A DNA stretch of 64,000 nt. Origin: DASYQD01 sp963846495. GTDB lineage: Bacteria; Acidobacteriota; Thermoanaerobaculia; Multivoradales; JAIOJS01. Below the pieces are notes generated by a model. The model made no database searches. It was not told the origin of the DNA and worked only from the letters and a program-made list of their open reading frames with translations. Of this stretch, positions 36,632-48,032 are shown one piece after another; the first letter of the stretch is position 1, and each line of letters begins with the position of its first letter. Location: NCBI GenBank assembly GCA_963846495.1, contig CAWJWP010000029.1, positions 248,001 through 312,000 on the forward strand, given 5' to 3'. The translations under genes were made by a program, and so were the position numbers.

Positions 36632-37716
36632 ATGCGTCACAAGTTGGTTGGGGGTCTGCTGGTGGTGGTTGTCCTTCTCGGCTGGCTGGCGAGCCCGGCG
36701 GTGGCCGCGCCGCGCGCCGGTGGCGGTCTCATGGTGCGGCTCGACTCGGACGGCTACTTCGGCCTCACCGAGCGCCCGGTCGTCGGGTTCACGCTCAGCA
36801 ATCGCACGGCGGCCGATGTCTACCTGCTGCGCTGGCAGACGCCGATCGACGGCATCTACACCGAGCTCTTCGAAGTCGAGCGCGACGGCGAGCCGGTCGC
36901 CTACACCGGCCGTCACGTCAAGTTCGGCACCCCGCGCGCCGAGGACTACGTCCGCGTCGCCGCCGGCGCGTCGCTGTCGGTGATGGTCGACCTCGCCGGC
37001 TCGTACGACTTCTCGAAGAGCGGCGAGTACAGCGTCCGCTATCACGCCTTCGCGCAGGACGTGCTGCTCGACGCGGCGCGGTTCAAGGCGATCGGCATCA
37101 CCGAGCTGGTGTCCAACCGGACGGCATGGCGGTCGAGCGCGACCCGCGCGCGGCCGAGCTGCTCGAGAAGCTGATGCAGGTCGAGGGCAAGGCTGCCAGC
37201 ACGAGCTTCGTCGGCTGCTCGTCGGGCCAGCAGAGCGCGCTCAACACGGGGCGCAGCAACGCCACCAGCTACGCGAGCAACTCGGTGAGCTACCTCAACG
37301 GCCACACGGCGAGCAGCGCCGGCCCGCGTTACACGACTTGGTTCGGCACGCCGACGACGAGCAACTACTCGACGGTGGACGGTAACTTCGAAGACATCCT
37401 CGCCGCCTTCCAGAACGCCGCCGTCGTCTTCGACTGCAGCACCTGCAACATCAACGCGTACGCCTACGTCTACTCGAACCAGCCGTACAAGATCTACCTC
37501 TGCAGCGTGTTCTGGCAGGCGCCGGCCACCGGCACCGACTCGAAGGCGGGCACCCTCGTGCATGAGATGTCGCACTTCAGCGTCGTCGCCGGCACCAACG
37601 ACAACGCCTACGGCCAGACCGCGTGCAAGAAGCTGGCGCAGAAGAACCCGCGCAAGGCGATCGCCAACGCCGACAGCCACGAGTACTTCGCCGAGAACAC
37701 GCCGTCCCTCAATTAG
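36632..37716 (+). CDS. Secreted M35-like (aspzincin) metalloendopeptidase (one frameshift)
   Basis: About 360 residues. Signal peptide (LVGGLLVVVVLLGWLASPAVA) then a beta-rich prodomain (FGLTERPVVGFTLSN, GEYSVRYHA). The catalytic part has HEMSH at the zinc site and GTNDNAYG, the third-ligand Asp motif of the deuterolysin/peptidyl-Lys metalloendopeptidase family, plus a conserved disulfide-like set CSTCN/C and DSHEYFAENTPSLN at the end. A single indel near 37105-37125 separates prodomain from protease; without it the two would be one protein. ATG at 36632 follows GAGGAGAGGAG. Confidence 0.85.
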
Positions 37717-37765
37717 CAGCGGTGGAGCGTGAGCCGTCGCGGGCGCGGCGTATGCTGCGCCCGCG

Positions 37766-38455
37766 ATGACGGCGGAGAGCGGCGCCGGTAGCGAGCGCGA
37801 GCGGCCCCGGGGACCACACCAGGGGCAGCCCGTGCTGCGCGCCGGCGCCGAGCCGCGTGAAGCGGCCGCCGCGGTGGTGCTGCTGCATGGCCGCGGAGCC
37901 GGGGCTGAGGACATCCTCGGCCTCGCCGAGCCGCTCTGGTTCCCCGGCGTCGCCTACCTGGCGCCGCAGGCCGCCGGCGCCACCTGGTACCCGAACCGCT
38001 TCCTGGCTCCGCTCGAGGCCAACGAGCCCTGGCTCTCGTCGGCGCTGGCGCGCGTCGAGGAGCTGGTCGTCGCGCTGGGCGAGGAGGGAGTCCCGGCGGA
38101 ACGCGTCATGGTCGCCGGCTTCTCGCAGGGCGCCTGCCTCGCGCTCGAGCACGCGGCCCGGCACCCGCGCCGCTACGGCGGCATCGTCGCCTTCACCGGC
38201 GGCCTCATCGGTCCGCCCGGCACGCCGCGCGACTACGCGGGCTCGCTCGGCGGCACGCCGGCGTTCCTCGGCGCCGGCGATCCCGACCCGCACATACCGT
38301 GGACGCGGGTGGAGGAGAGCGCGGACGTGCTCCGCCACATGGGCGCCGACGTGCGCGTCGAGCGCTATCCCGGGCTCGGCCACACCATCGTCGACGCCGA
38401 GCTCGCCATCGCGCGCGGGATGCTGGCGAAGATTCTCGACAGCGATTCGCGCTGA
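37766..38455 (+). CDS. Carboxylesterase/phospholipase-family alpha/beta hydrolase
   Basis: 229 residues. Motifs are VVLLHGRGA (oxyanion side), GFSQG with the nucleophilic Ser, GAGDPDPHIPW with the Asp region and GLGHTI with the His, matching the abhydrolase_2 (YpfH/carboxylesterase) family. No signal peptide, so cytoplasmic. The first 25 residues are hydrophilic and may not all be translated. Convergent with the HtrA gene. Substrate unknown. Confidence 0.85.
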   Translation: MTAESGAGSERERPRGPHQGQPVLRAGAEPREAAAAVVLLHGRGAGAEDILGLAEPLWFPGVAYLAPQAAGATWYPNRFLAPLEANEPWLSSALARVEELVVALGEEGVPAERVMVAGFSQGACLALEHAARHPRRYGGIVAFTGGLIGPPGTPRDYAGSLGGTPAFLGAGDPDPHIPWTRVEESADVLRHMGADVRVERYPGLGHTIVDAELAIARGMLAKILDSDSR

Positions 38456-38514
38456 GGGCTGGCGATGTCGGCGGGCCGTGGCAGCGCAGCGCGATCGCGC
38501 GGCTGCGGCTTGCG

Positions 38515-39676
38515 TCACTGCTGGATGACCGGCACCCGGACCGTGCGCTCTTCGCCGTCGCGCACCACGGTCAAGGTGACGTCGTTGCCGACCCCAGCGG
38601 TCTCGAAGGCGTAGAACAGGTCGTCCACCGTCCTCACGCGCTTGCCATCGGCGAAGACGATGACGTCGCCGAGCCGCAGGCGGCGCCGCCGCTCCTGGCG
38701 TAGACCGACGAGGCCGGCGCGGTCGGCGGGGCTGCCCGGCTCCACCTCCTGCACCGCCACGCCCTGGACGCCGATCTGCTGCGCCCATTGGTCTGACAGC
38801 GCCACGACGCCGATGCCGGGCTGCAGCGGCTTGCCAAAGCGGATGATCTGCGGCACCAGGCGCTTGACGGTGTCGACCGGCACCGCGAAGCCGATCCCCG
38901 CCGAGGTGCCGCTGGGGCTGTAGATGGCGGTGTTGACGCCGATCAGGTGGCCGGTCGAGTCGAGCAGCGGGCCGCCCGAGTTGCCGGGGTTGATCGCCGC
39001 GTCGGTCTGCACCACGTCGCGGATGGTGCGGCCGCTCGGCGAGGTGAGCTCGCGGCCGAGGGCGCTCACCACGCCGACGGTGAGCGTCTGGTCGAGGCCG
39101 AACGGGTTGCCGATGGCGAGCACGCGCTGGCCGACGACGAGGCCGCGCGAGCCGCCGACGTCGAGCGGCGCCAGGCTGTCGCGCGGCGCGTCGATGCGCA
39201 GCACCGCGATGTCCTTGTCGGGCGCGTAGCCGACGACCTCGGCGGGCCAGTCGGTGTGGTCGGAGAGCGTCACCTGGAAGCTGCTGCCCTCGCTGATCAC
39301 GTGGTAGTTGGTGACCACGTGCCCCTGGTCGTCCCACAGGAAGCCGCTGCCCGCACCTTGCGGGATGCGCATGACGTCGAAGGTGAAGAGGTCGCGGCGC
39401 AGCGCGATGCTGGTGATGAACGCCACCGAGCGCGAGGCGCGGCGGAAGATCGAGATGTCGCGCTTCTCCTCCTCGCTCAGGCCGCCGGGGATGGGCGGCA
39501 GCCGCGACGACGACGCGGGGAGGTCGGCGAGCGGCGCCGGCGTGCGTTCCGGCTGACCAGGCCGCTGCGCGGCGGCGGTGGTGGGGCCGGCCACGGGCAT
39601 CAGGTTGGGGGCCAGCTGCCCGGCGAGGAAACCGAGGAGGAGGACCGGGAAGGACGTAGGGGAGCGAGCTCTTCAT
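38515..39676 (-). CDS. HtrA/DegP-type serine protease with one PDZ domain
   Basis: About 385 residues. The mature protein has the trypsin-like triad: His in VVTNYHVI, Asp in APDKDIAVLRI and Ser in INPGNSGGPLL, then one PDZ domain (GVAVQEVEPGSPADRAGL, FADGKRVRTVDDL). It would degrade or refold damaged periplasmic proteins. The signal peptide is split: MKSSLPYVL from 39676 in one frame and VLLLGFLAGQLAPNLMPVAG in the next, so one base is extra near 39648. A basic insertion (RQERRRRLRLGD) within the PDZ domain is slightly unusual. Confidence 0.9.
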
Positions 39677-39788
39677 CGGCACGCGGCAGCCTCCGCAGCA
39701 AGTCTACCGCCCGCCTGCGGCGGCCTCGCACGAGGGACGCGAGCGATCGACGAGGCGGCCTCTGCGATGCGGCCTCTACAATGACGGT

Positions 39789-40493
39789 GTGACGGTACCC
39801 GAGCTGCCCAGGCGCCCGCCGCGGGCCAGCGAACGCCGCCAGGAGGCGAGCGGCGCGAAGCTGCCGCCGCTGCTCATCGCGCTCGGCGCCGCCGCGCTGG
39901 CGGTGCTCGTCGTCGGCGGCGTCGTGCTCGGGCTGCTGCTCTTCCGCGGCAAGAGCGGCTCGGCGCAGGAAGTCGTCGGCTCGGCGCTGCCGTCGGGCTG
40001 GCAGCCGGGAAGCGGGCGCGGCGTCGGCCAGGCCCCGCCGCCGCCGCCGTCAGGCGCCCAGGCGGCGCCGGTCGGCAGCGTGCCGCCGGTGCCCAAGGCC
40101 GAGCCGATGGAGCCACCGCGAGCCGCCACTCCCGAGTACGGTGAGACGTATCCCGAAGAGGCGCCGACGCCGCCGACGATGGAGATGCCGGGACAGCCCG
40201 AAGAGCAGCCGCCCGTCGCCAGCTTCGATCCGCCGCGGCTCGTCTACCTGCCGACGCCCGAGTACCCGGTGCTCGCGCAGCGGATGGGGCGCGAAGGCAC
40301 GGTGACGCTGCAGGTGCTCGTCGGCGCCAACGGCCGCGTGCTCGCCGCCGAGCCGACCGGCGAGCGGCTGGGCATGGGCTTCGAAGCGGCGGCGAGGCGC
40401 GCCGCCTTCAACGCCCGCTTCGAGCCGGCGCGGCGCAACGGCGAGCCGGTCGAAGGCGAGGCGCGGATCGCGATACGCTTCCGCCTCCATTGA
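39789..40493 (+). CDS. TonB-like energy transducer C-terminal domain protein
   Basis: 234 residues. One membrane helix (LLIALGAAALAVLVVGGVVL), a long Pro/Ala/Glu-rich spacer and a TonB C-terminal domain: PEYPVLAQRMGREGTVTLQV, LVGANGRVLAAEP, ARRAAFNARFEPARRNGEPVE. This is the layout of TonB proteins that couple the inner-membrane proton motive force to outer-membrane receptors. No ExbB/ExbD or TonB-dependent receptor lies in the window. GTG start at 39789. Confidence 0.85.
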   Translation: MTVPELPRRPPRASERRQEASGAKLPPLLIALGAAALAVLVVGGVVLGLLLFRGKSGSAQEVVGSALPSGWQPGSGRGVGQAPPPPPSGAQAAPVGSVPPVPKAEPMEPPRAATPEYGETYPEEAPTPPTMEMPGQPEEQPPVASFDPPRLVYLPTPEYPVLAQRMGREGTVTLQVLVGANGRVLAAEPTGERLGMGFEAAARRAAFNARFEPARRNGEPVEGEARIAIRFRLH

Positions 40494-40521
40494 CGTTGCG
40501 GGCGAGGAGAGGCGGTAAGCG

Positions 40522-41268
40522 ATGAAGATCGCGCAGGCACTGGAACGCGTCGGCGGCAAGCATCTCGGCCGCCCCTATCACCTCTGGCGCTACGGCCACT
40601 TCGGCCAGCCGCTGCTGGTCTTCCCGACCGCTGCCGGCTTCGCCCACGAATGGGCGGCGCACGGCATGGTGGAGTCGCTCGAGGACTGGATCGCCGAGGG
40701 GCGCATCAAGCTCTACTGCACGGAGAGCAACGTCTCCGAGGCGTGGACGCGGCGCGAGCGGCCCGCCGAATGGCGCATCCAGCGCCACCAGCTCTTCGAG
40801 CGCTTCGTCATGGACGAGCTGCTGCCGTGGATCCGCCAGGACTGCCACACGCCCAACATCCGCGTCGCCGTCTCCGGCTGCAGCCTGGGCGCCTTCTACG
40901 CCGCCAACTTCGCGCTCAAGTTCCCAGAAGAGTTCCCCTATGCGCTGTGCATGAGCGGCCGTTACGAGATGCGGCACTTCACCGACGGCTTCCAGAACGG
41001 CGACGTCTACTTCAACAACCCGCTCGCCTACGTCGCCGGCATGGACGGCGCCGCGCTCGAGCGGGTGCAGAAGAGCGCCCACCTAACCCTCGTCTGCGGC
41101 CAGGGCGCCTGGGAGGAGGGCTGCATCGAGGAGACGCAGGCGCTCGCCGACCTGCTGCAGGCGAAGGGCATCAGCCACTCGCGCGACATCTGGGGCCGCG
41201 ACGTCTCGCACGAGTGGCCGTGGTGGCGGCGGCAGGCCCGCTACCACCTCGGGCGGCTGGTGGCCTGA
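40522..41268 (+). CDS. Esterase-family alpha/beta hydrolase (COG4947-like)
   Basis: 248 residues. Starts with YHLWRYGHFGQPLLVFPTAAG, then the nucleophile elbow VSGCSLGAFYA and the late His in DVSHEWPWWRRQ. This matches small putative esterases of the Esterase_D-like type. No signal peptide. GAGGAGAGGCGG precedes the ATG and the gap to the TonB-like gene is 28 nt, so the two may share a transcript. Substrate unknown. Confidence 0.8.
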   Translation: MKIAQALERVGGKHLGRPYHLWRYGHFGQPLLVFPTAAGFAHEWAAHGMVESLEDWIAEGRIKLYCTESNVSEAWTRRERPAEWRIQRHQLFERFVMDELLPWIRQDCHTPNIRVAVSGCSLGAFYAANFALKFPEEFPYALCMSGRYEMRHFTDGFQNGDVYFNNPLAYVAGMDGAALERVQKSAHLTLVCGQGAWEEGCIEETQALADLLQAKGISHSRDIWGRDVSHEWPWWRRQARYHLGRLVA

Positions 41269-41450
41269 CAACCGCGCCACGACCGGCAATTCCGTGCGTC
41301 CGCCCGCGGCCTCAGGGGCTGTGGGAACTCGTTGACGCTGTCCGTCTAATCATGCATGGGTCGCTTCCGCGGACTGGTCGGCGGGACCGGCGCCGGGCTG
41401 ACTAACTTTTCGTCATCGTTGGTGTCCATTGCGGAGAAGGGAGGAGGACC

Positions 41451-44292
41451 ATGCGCGCGAGGCTCGTCCTTTGGTGGGCGTTGGGTTGTGCTTTCAATGT
41501 TTCGGCTCTGACCGCGGCGACGTCGCCTAGAACCTCGCCGCTCGAGGAGAAGGCCACCTGTAACCCGGGTGCGCAGAGGTTATGCCTGTTTTCCGATCGC
41601 TTTCGCGTCACGCTGACTTGGCGCGATTTCAGCGGCAATACGGGGCCCGGGCAGGCGGTCAGGCTGACCGCGGACACCGGGTACTTCTGGTTCTTCAACT
41701 CGGCCAATGTCGAGGCCGTGGTGAAGGTCATCGACGGGCGCGGCCTGAACGGTCACTTCTGGTTGTTTGCGGGCTCGCTGTCGAACGTGCAGTACACCAT
41801 TTTCGTCACCGACACGAACACCGGCAAGACGAAGTCGTACGTGAACCCGAGCGGTACGCTGGCGAGCATCGCGGACACTCGTGCATTCGCCTCCAAGGCG
41901 GGCGAAGCGCCGAGCAGATCATCCCTGGCTGACTCCTTCGATGGTGGCGCGACTCTCGAACACAGACAGTCGGCATCGGCAGTGCCGATCGACAAGGCGG
42001 CCTGCGCCCCCGACGCCACGTCGCTTTGCCTCAACGGCTCCCGGTTTCGCGTCAACGTCAGCTGGAGGGACTTCGCGGGCGCCACGGGCGTTGGCCGAGC
42101 CGTACCGATCACTGCCGACACGGGCTACTTCTGGTTCTTCGGCGCCAGCAACGTAGAGCTGGTCGTCAAAGTGCTCGACGGCAGGGGGGTCAACGGCCAG
42201 TTCTGGATCTTCTTCGGCTCCCTGTCCAGCGTCGAGTTCACGATCACCGTCACCGATTCGGAGACCGGCCAGGTCAAGGTTTTCTCGAATCCGAGCGGTC
42301 GATTGGCAAGCGTTGCGGACACCGGTGGCTTCGGCGGCATCGACAACGGCCCATTTGCGAGCGGACTGGGCATGGAGCCGGGTACGGTGTTCGTCGGCGA
42401 GCCTACGACGTTGACCTTCTCCGCCGCCTTGCGCAGCGGTGTGGCCCGGCCTCAGCTGATCCAGGTACGCAGCTCGGCAGGAGCCGACGTCATCAGCCTT
42501 TATGACGACGGCGACCTGGCCAAAGGCGACGACATCGCCGGCGACGGGTTGTACAACAACCGCCTCGTCATGCACCCGACCAGCGAGGTCGACCAGAGCT
42601 ACCACGCAGTGATTCCCGGCGGGCCACGAGCTCCGGATCGCCGACTAGTGGTGGTCAGCCGGCTGTCGCCTGCCGATTTCGCGCGCAACGTGACGCTGAG
42701 CTCATCGTTGGAGTCGACGTACCAGCTGGCGATCAACAGTGGAACGCCTCCGCAGCAAGCGGCGAACATGATCGTTGCGCAGCTCGCAGCCCGTCCCGCC
42801 GAGGTCAAGCTCTACGGCAAGAACCCCAGCGCCACCGGCGTCTGGTGGGTGACGAAAGAAGGCGTGCTCAACGCCATCGTGCCTTCCTCCGTGCTCGCCG
42901 GACAGCAGCGATCGTCGGACAGGCGCTTCTTTGATTCTCCTGCGGAGGTGGAAACTCGCCAGCGTCCGCCGCAGGTGCTGCTCTATTCGGCTGTCGCGAA
43001 GGCGCTGACGACACAGCGCTCCCAGCTCGTGGCGAAGGCGGGCGAGAACGAGATCGGCAGCAACCTCGGCGTCGTGCTGGCGCCGTTCTACTGGCAGTTC
43101 GAAGGGCAATGGAACGGCGACGAGAGCGATGACGTGGCGGCGTTGCTGCGTGCCAACGGTTTCGTCGTGACGGAGAGGCGCAACGCCAACAACGGCGACC
43201 AGAGCATCTCCATCGACGACTTCAAATCGCTGTCCGACTCTGGCGCCATCGTGGTCACTAGTCATGGTGACAACTTCTACGACGGGCTCGCCACGCTGTG
43301 GATCGGCCACTTCGGAGAGAGCATTCCATTCTGGGTGAGCGACAACGCTTCCCAAGTCATCGTGCTTACTGGAGTCCGGGCGACGGAGGCCAATCGGCCG
43401 ACCTGGGAGAAGGACCTGAAGGCGCAACGGCTCGTCCTCGTCGGTGACGAGTACGCGATCACGCCCAGCTTCATCTCCTACTACAACGGCAACTTCCCCA
43501 ACTCGGTGGTGTACGTCGGCTCGTGCCGGAGTAGCTTCAACGGCTCCCTGGCGCAAGCGTTCACCAACAAGGGCGCGGGGGCATACTTCGGATACTCCGA
43601 TTACGTCGAGAACGGATTCGCCGTCAGCCACGGCACGTCGCTGTTCGACCAGCTTGTCGCTCAAGGGCGTCAGACGGGCAACATCAGCGGAGTCGGCGAC
43701 GTCGAGACCGACAACGATCCGGCGCGCTTCGATCGCGTCGGCGCCACCGATCTGGTGTGGAGCCGGAATCTGCGCAACGGCGACTTCGAGATCGGCAGCC
43801 TGTCCGGATGGCTCAACGAGGGAGACACGCGGATCGTCACCTCGCTCGGTCCGTTGGCGCCACCGCAGGGAACCTATATGGCCATCATCAGCACCGGGCT
43901 CGGGTTGGTCAGCGAGTCGCAGAGTCGGATATGGCAGCAGTTCAGGATTCCGAGCAATGCGACGACGCTGACCTTCCGCTATAACGTGATCTCGGAGGAG
44001 CCAGCGAGTTCGTCGGCACTGCCTACGACGACCAGTTCGAAGTGAATCTGACGCGCGGCTCCAACGTACAGCCGGTGGCTTCCGAACGGGTCAACACCTC
44101 TGTCTGGTTCCCGGTCGCTGGCATCGACTTCGCCGGTGGGGACGACACGGTGTTCCAGACCGGTTGGCAGAGCGTCTCGTTCAACGTCGTCGGCTATCGC
44201 GGGCAGCTGGTGACTTCGAGGTACGCGTCTTCGACGTAGGTGACTCGCTGTGGGACACCGCTGCCGTCATCGATCAATTTCAAGTGCAGTGA
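41451..44292 (+). CDS. Large secreted protein: two tandem beta domains and a clan-CD-like (caspase/gingipain-fold) peptidase region
   Basis: About 945 residues after correcting two indels (near 43997 and 44215; the corrected tail reads FEVRVFDVGDSLWDTAAVID and stops at 44292). Signal peptide 1-22. Residues 37-145 and 185-293 are two copies of one domain: C...LCL, FRV-WRDF-G-TG-G, TADTGYFWFF, NVE-VVKV-DGRG-NG-FW-F. Residues 305-400 are a beta domain with an Asp-rich loop (DDGDLAKGDDIAGDGLYNN). Residues 535-760 have VVTSHGDN (His605) and VVYVGSCRSS (Cys692), the His-Cys spacing of clan CD peptidases such as gingipains. The end is a beta sandwich like carbohydrate-binding or choice-of-anchor modules. 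Probably a secreted protease or self-cleaving surface protein. Confidence 0.6.
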
Positions 44293-44299
44293 GCCTGCC

Positions 44300-44877
44300 T
44301 TGTCGTACATCGACCACTTGCGACTCGCCGTTGCCGTAGGGTGCGTCCTGTCGGCATGGTTGGCTGACACGAGCGGCGCCAGCGATGGGTCTCGCCCGCG
44401 GTCCTGCCCCGACGGTGCTCGACGAATCGCTGCTGCGAACGCACGCGTCGCGAGGGACATGGAGCCGCCCTGTCCGGCCGAAGCTCCGCCGGTTCCCTTG
44501 CCGAGCGAGCCGTCGAGCAGATCGACACTCCCGAATTCCGGTTGCTGCGGGGAACGTTGGGAGTATTTGCCAGCGCCGACCAGGCAAAGCGCATGGTCGT
44601 TCGACCGGTTACCGTCGAGCGGGTCCGCAACCGGGACCATCACGTCGCGGTTGCCTTTCGCCATCCCGTCCCACTCCAAGCGGCGGTCGGACGACAGCCC
44701 ATGTGTGTGCGAGAGCTGGTGGTGCCGTTGGCCGGGACGTGGACTGAGAAGGGCTGGGTCATTTTCTATCGTGACGTTGGCGGAAGCTGGTTTGCGCTCA
44801 GCTGGTCGAACCCTCCGGTGCCAGCCAGGGACGATCTGCACCGAAAGCTCGAATCGGCAACGCGAGGCACGGGCTAG
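44300..44877 (+). CDS. Small predicted exported protein, unknown (frameshifted)
   Basis: A signal-peptide-like start from TTG at 44300 (SYIDHLRLAVAVGCVLSAWLADTSGA) is in one frame. The rest reads well in another: SLAERAVEQIDTPEFRLLRG, MVVRPVTVERVRNRDHHVAV, WTEKGWVIFYRDVGGSWFAL, ending at 44877. At least one indel between about 44400 and 44490 is needed. It begins 7 nt after the preceding secreted protein and is probably cotranscribed, perhaps as its partner. No family recognised. An antisense open frame from the desaturase runs across it. Confidence 0.45.
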
Positions 44878-44941
44878 ACGTCGCCGCAACGCGGCCAAAT
44901 CAGACAGATGCGGCGGCGGGGTCGCCGCTCTGCCCGCGCGA

Positions 44942-46053
44942 TCAGCAGCCGGGACCAGCGACGGATCGTCGACCCGCCCCAGCAGCTTCAGCCAGCGCAG
45001 GTGGGCGAGGAAGGCGGCCGTGACGGTGCGGTTCTCGCGGTAGACGAGCCCGAACTCGGCTGCCGTCGAGCGCACGATCTCGGTCAGCGCGGGGTAGTGC
45101 ACGTGGCAGACGCCGGGGAACATGTGGTGGATGACGTGCAGGTTGAGGCAGCCGAGCACCCAGTTGGCGAACGGGTTGGTGCGCGCGAAGTCGGCGGTGG
45201 TGTCGAAGACGTGGCGGACGTAGTTGTTGGAGATCTGGCCGTCCTCGTCGGGCTCGACGTAGACGGTGCCCTCGGTGATGTGCGTCGGTTGGAAGATGAG
45301 GGCGATGGTGAAGCCGATGAAGAAGTGCATGACGACGAAGCCGGCGACGATCGCGTACCAGGGCACGTCGAGGACGAGCAGCGGCGCCACCAGCATGTAG
45401 CCGTAGTAGAAGAGCTTGGTGGAGAAGAGCAGCACCAGCTCGCCGCGCGGATGGTGCGCGATGTCGCGGTTGCCGAAGCCGCTGCGCACCAGCCACCGGT
45501 AGTCCTTGGCGAGCACCCAATCGAGCGTCGACAGGCAGTAGAGCAACGGGGCGTAGAGGTGCTGATAGCGGTGGCGGCGCAGCCGGCGCTCCTGCGGGCA
45601 GAAGCGGAACAGTTTGTCCGACGACAGCGCGGTGTCGGCGGCCGGCACGTTGACGAAGGCGTGGTGCGACTCGTTGTGGAACAGCCGCCACATGTACGAG
45701 CTCACGCCGACGACGTCGAAGACACAGGCGAAGAGCTTGTTGGTGCGCTTGCTCCGCGAGTAGGCGCCATGGTTGGCGTCGTGGGCGATGTTGAAGGAGA
45801 TGAAGAGCTGCGCGAATCCGTGGACGACGTACATGGCGACGACGCCGAGCGGCGAGAAGCGGCCGCTCATCAGCACGGCGTAGGTGCCGATCCACAGGGC
45901 GAAGCCGAGGACGGTCTTGGCGACCATTTCCCCGTTGGCGTGGCGCGAGATGCCGCGCTCGGCGAAGTAGCCGTCGATCCTTTGCGTCAGCGTCCGCGCG
46001 AAGTCCGAGGCGCCCACGCGCTGCCCGTAGCGAATCCGTGCATGCTCCGCCAT
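44942..46053 (-). CDS. Membrane fatty-acid desaturase
   Basis: About 370 residues. The three histidine clusters that bind the diiron centre are present: HDANH, HNESHH and HVIHH, with QPTHITEGTVYVEPDEDG between them and several membrane helices. Such acyl-lipid desaturases introduce cis double bonds in membrane fatty acids. ATG at 46053 has AGGAGGG 9 nt upstream. The uncorrected frame continues to 44194, antisense over two other genes, with poor protein character after PSLVPAAD; a one-base shift there gives a stop at 44942, which I take as the real end. Confidence 0.85.
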
Positions 46054-46141
46054 GGCAGGAGGCCCTCCTCGCGACGGCCGCCGCTCGGGCGCCGGCGTCA
46101 CATCCTTAGACGGACAGCGGCGGGCGTTTTCCCCGGCGCGC

Positions 46142-48032
46142 TCAGCTACCGCCGTACATGGACAGGAAGAGGTCCTTGTTGGGATCGCCGGCCACGCACC
46201 AGGCGGTGAGGTTGGCGAGCAGGTTGATTTTGGTGGCGTCGAGGTGGGTGTCGGCGGTGCTGTAGTGGGGGAAGGAGTGGTACGACGTCGGGTCGGCGGG
46301 ATCGCCGAGGATCTGCTGCACGGAGGGCGCGAGCAGGTCGTACCAGGCGTTGACGCGGTTCATGTAACACCAGAGGACGTTCACCGAGCGGCCGCCGCCC
46401 TGTACGCCGAACCAGGTGTTGGCGAGCACCTCGAGGGTCTGCTTGAAGACGGCAGGGTTGGTGTTCGGCGACGACGAGCCGCTGCTCGCCTGCCAGAGGC
46501 CGTCGAGCAGCGGCTGGAACTGGTCGGACGGGAAGACCTGGCTGTGGCCGAAGAGCGGTGAGACCGGGTTGTCGGCGCCCTCGTAGGGCACATAGCCGAC
46601 GCCCGCCTGGTAGGGCTGGAAGCCGAAGAGCGGCGGCAACGAGCTGGTGACGATGACGACGCCGTTGGGGTCTTTGCTCAACGGCGTGCTCGTGTTGATG
46701 AAGGAGATCAGGTTGTCGACGTCGGCGTAGGCGAGCATCGAGGCGACGCCGAGGTTCTCCAGGTTGCCGCCGTCGGCGAAGCGGGTGGGCTGGGTGTCCG
46801 GCCAGGGTTGCACGCCGGCGACCGGCCAGTACTGGAACTCGGGGATCAGGTCCTGCAGCTTGGCGAAATCGGACTTGAGCTCGGCGACGATGCCGAAATC
46901 GGCGAGCGCCTTGGCGGCGTCGACGAAGGCGCGGGCGAGGTCCAGCTCGAGGCGGTGCGGCAGGTGCTTCTTCAGCCAGTCGACGATGTCGTCGCCGACC
47001 TCCCTCAGCTCCGCAACGAACTTCGGCGGGTCCTGCTGCCACTGCGCGAACAGGTTCTCCAGTGCCTCGGCGTAGGCGGCGCTGCTCGCGCCGACGATGT
47101 CGGCGAGGGCGAGCTGGCGCGTCTGGCTCACCGTCACGCACGGCGCCTGCACCGCGGTGGGCGCCGAGCTGAAGGCGAAGGAGGTGACGCCGCCGCCGCC
47201 GGGCGTGCGGCCGTTGGCGTCGGTGCCGGCGGGGGAGCCGACGATGCCGGTGAAGAACGGCGTCGCCTGCACCGGCGCGAGGTAACGGATCTTCGTCTTC
47301 GGCTCGTTGAGGAACATCGACGTGTTGCAGACCAGGAACGGCCGCGTCGTGCGCGCGGGACCGGTGGCGCTGGCGACGAGGTGCGCCGTCTCGTCGGCGA
47401 GACTCGGGATTGGGCCCGGTCACCTCGGCGGCGAGCGTCGCCGGGTCCCAGGAGAAGAGCGACGTCGGCTGCAGCTCGTGATCGCGGTCGAGGTTGGCGA
47501 GGCCGTAAGGATCGAGGATGTGGAGGCCGATGAGCGCCTGCCAGAGGTAGTCGATCGGCACCTTCAGGAACTTGTGGATCAGGTACGCCTCGATGGCGAT
47601 CGCCGGCACCGAGAACAGCTCGGTGGCGATCGAGTTGCCGAGGTTGCCGCTGGGCAGCTGGTCGAGGATCTCGGCCGTGCTCGAGCTGCCGTCGCTCGTG
47701 GGCACCAGCTTCCCGGGATCGGGCACGTACTGATTGAGGAAGTCCTCGTCGCTGGCGCCGGCGGTGACGTACTCCCAAGGGACGCCGATCCACGAGCCGC
47801 CGGAGACCGTCGAGAGCGCCTTGGTCTGGCTGAGCAGGCTCTTGCCATTGAGCTGCAAGTAGGAGAGCGCGCGCAGCTGCCCCATCCCGGCAGTGAGCGC
47901 CCGCGACCCGCCGCCGCTCAAGCACACGGCCACGTTGCCGGGCGTATCGGTGCGAGGGACGAACTGCTCGACGGCGAGCGGTGGAGTCGGCGTGAGCCGC
48001 GCCTCGAAGTTACCGGGCTGTTGCTTGGACAT
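46142..48032 (-). CDS. Patatin/cPLA2-like phospholipase family protein (one frameshift)
   Basis: About 630 residues. Oxyanion-hole motif AVCLSGGGSRALTAG, nucleophile in STVSGGSW and the catalytic Asp in RFADGGNLENLGV form the Ser-Asp dyad of patatin/cytosolic PLA2-like enzymes. No signal peptide. The two halves are in different frames; removing one G near 47405 restores NPSLADETAHLV and NTSMFLNEPKTKIRYL. ATG at 48032 has GAAGGAGGG 6 nt upstream. The length exceeds typical patatins, being closer to eukaryotic-type PLA2 catalytic domains. Lipid substrate unknown. Confidence 0.8.
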
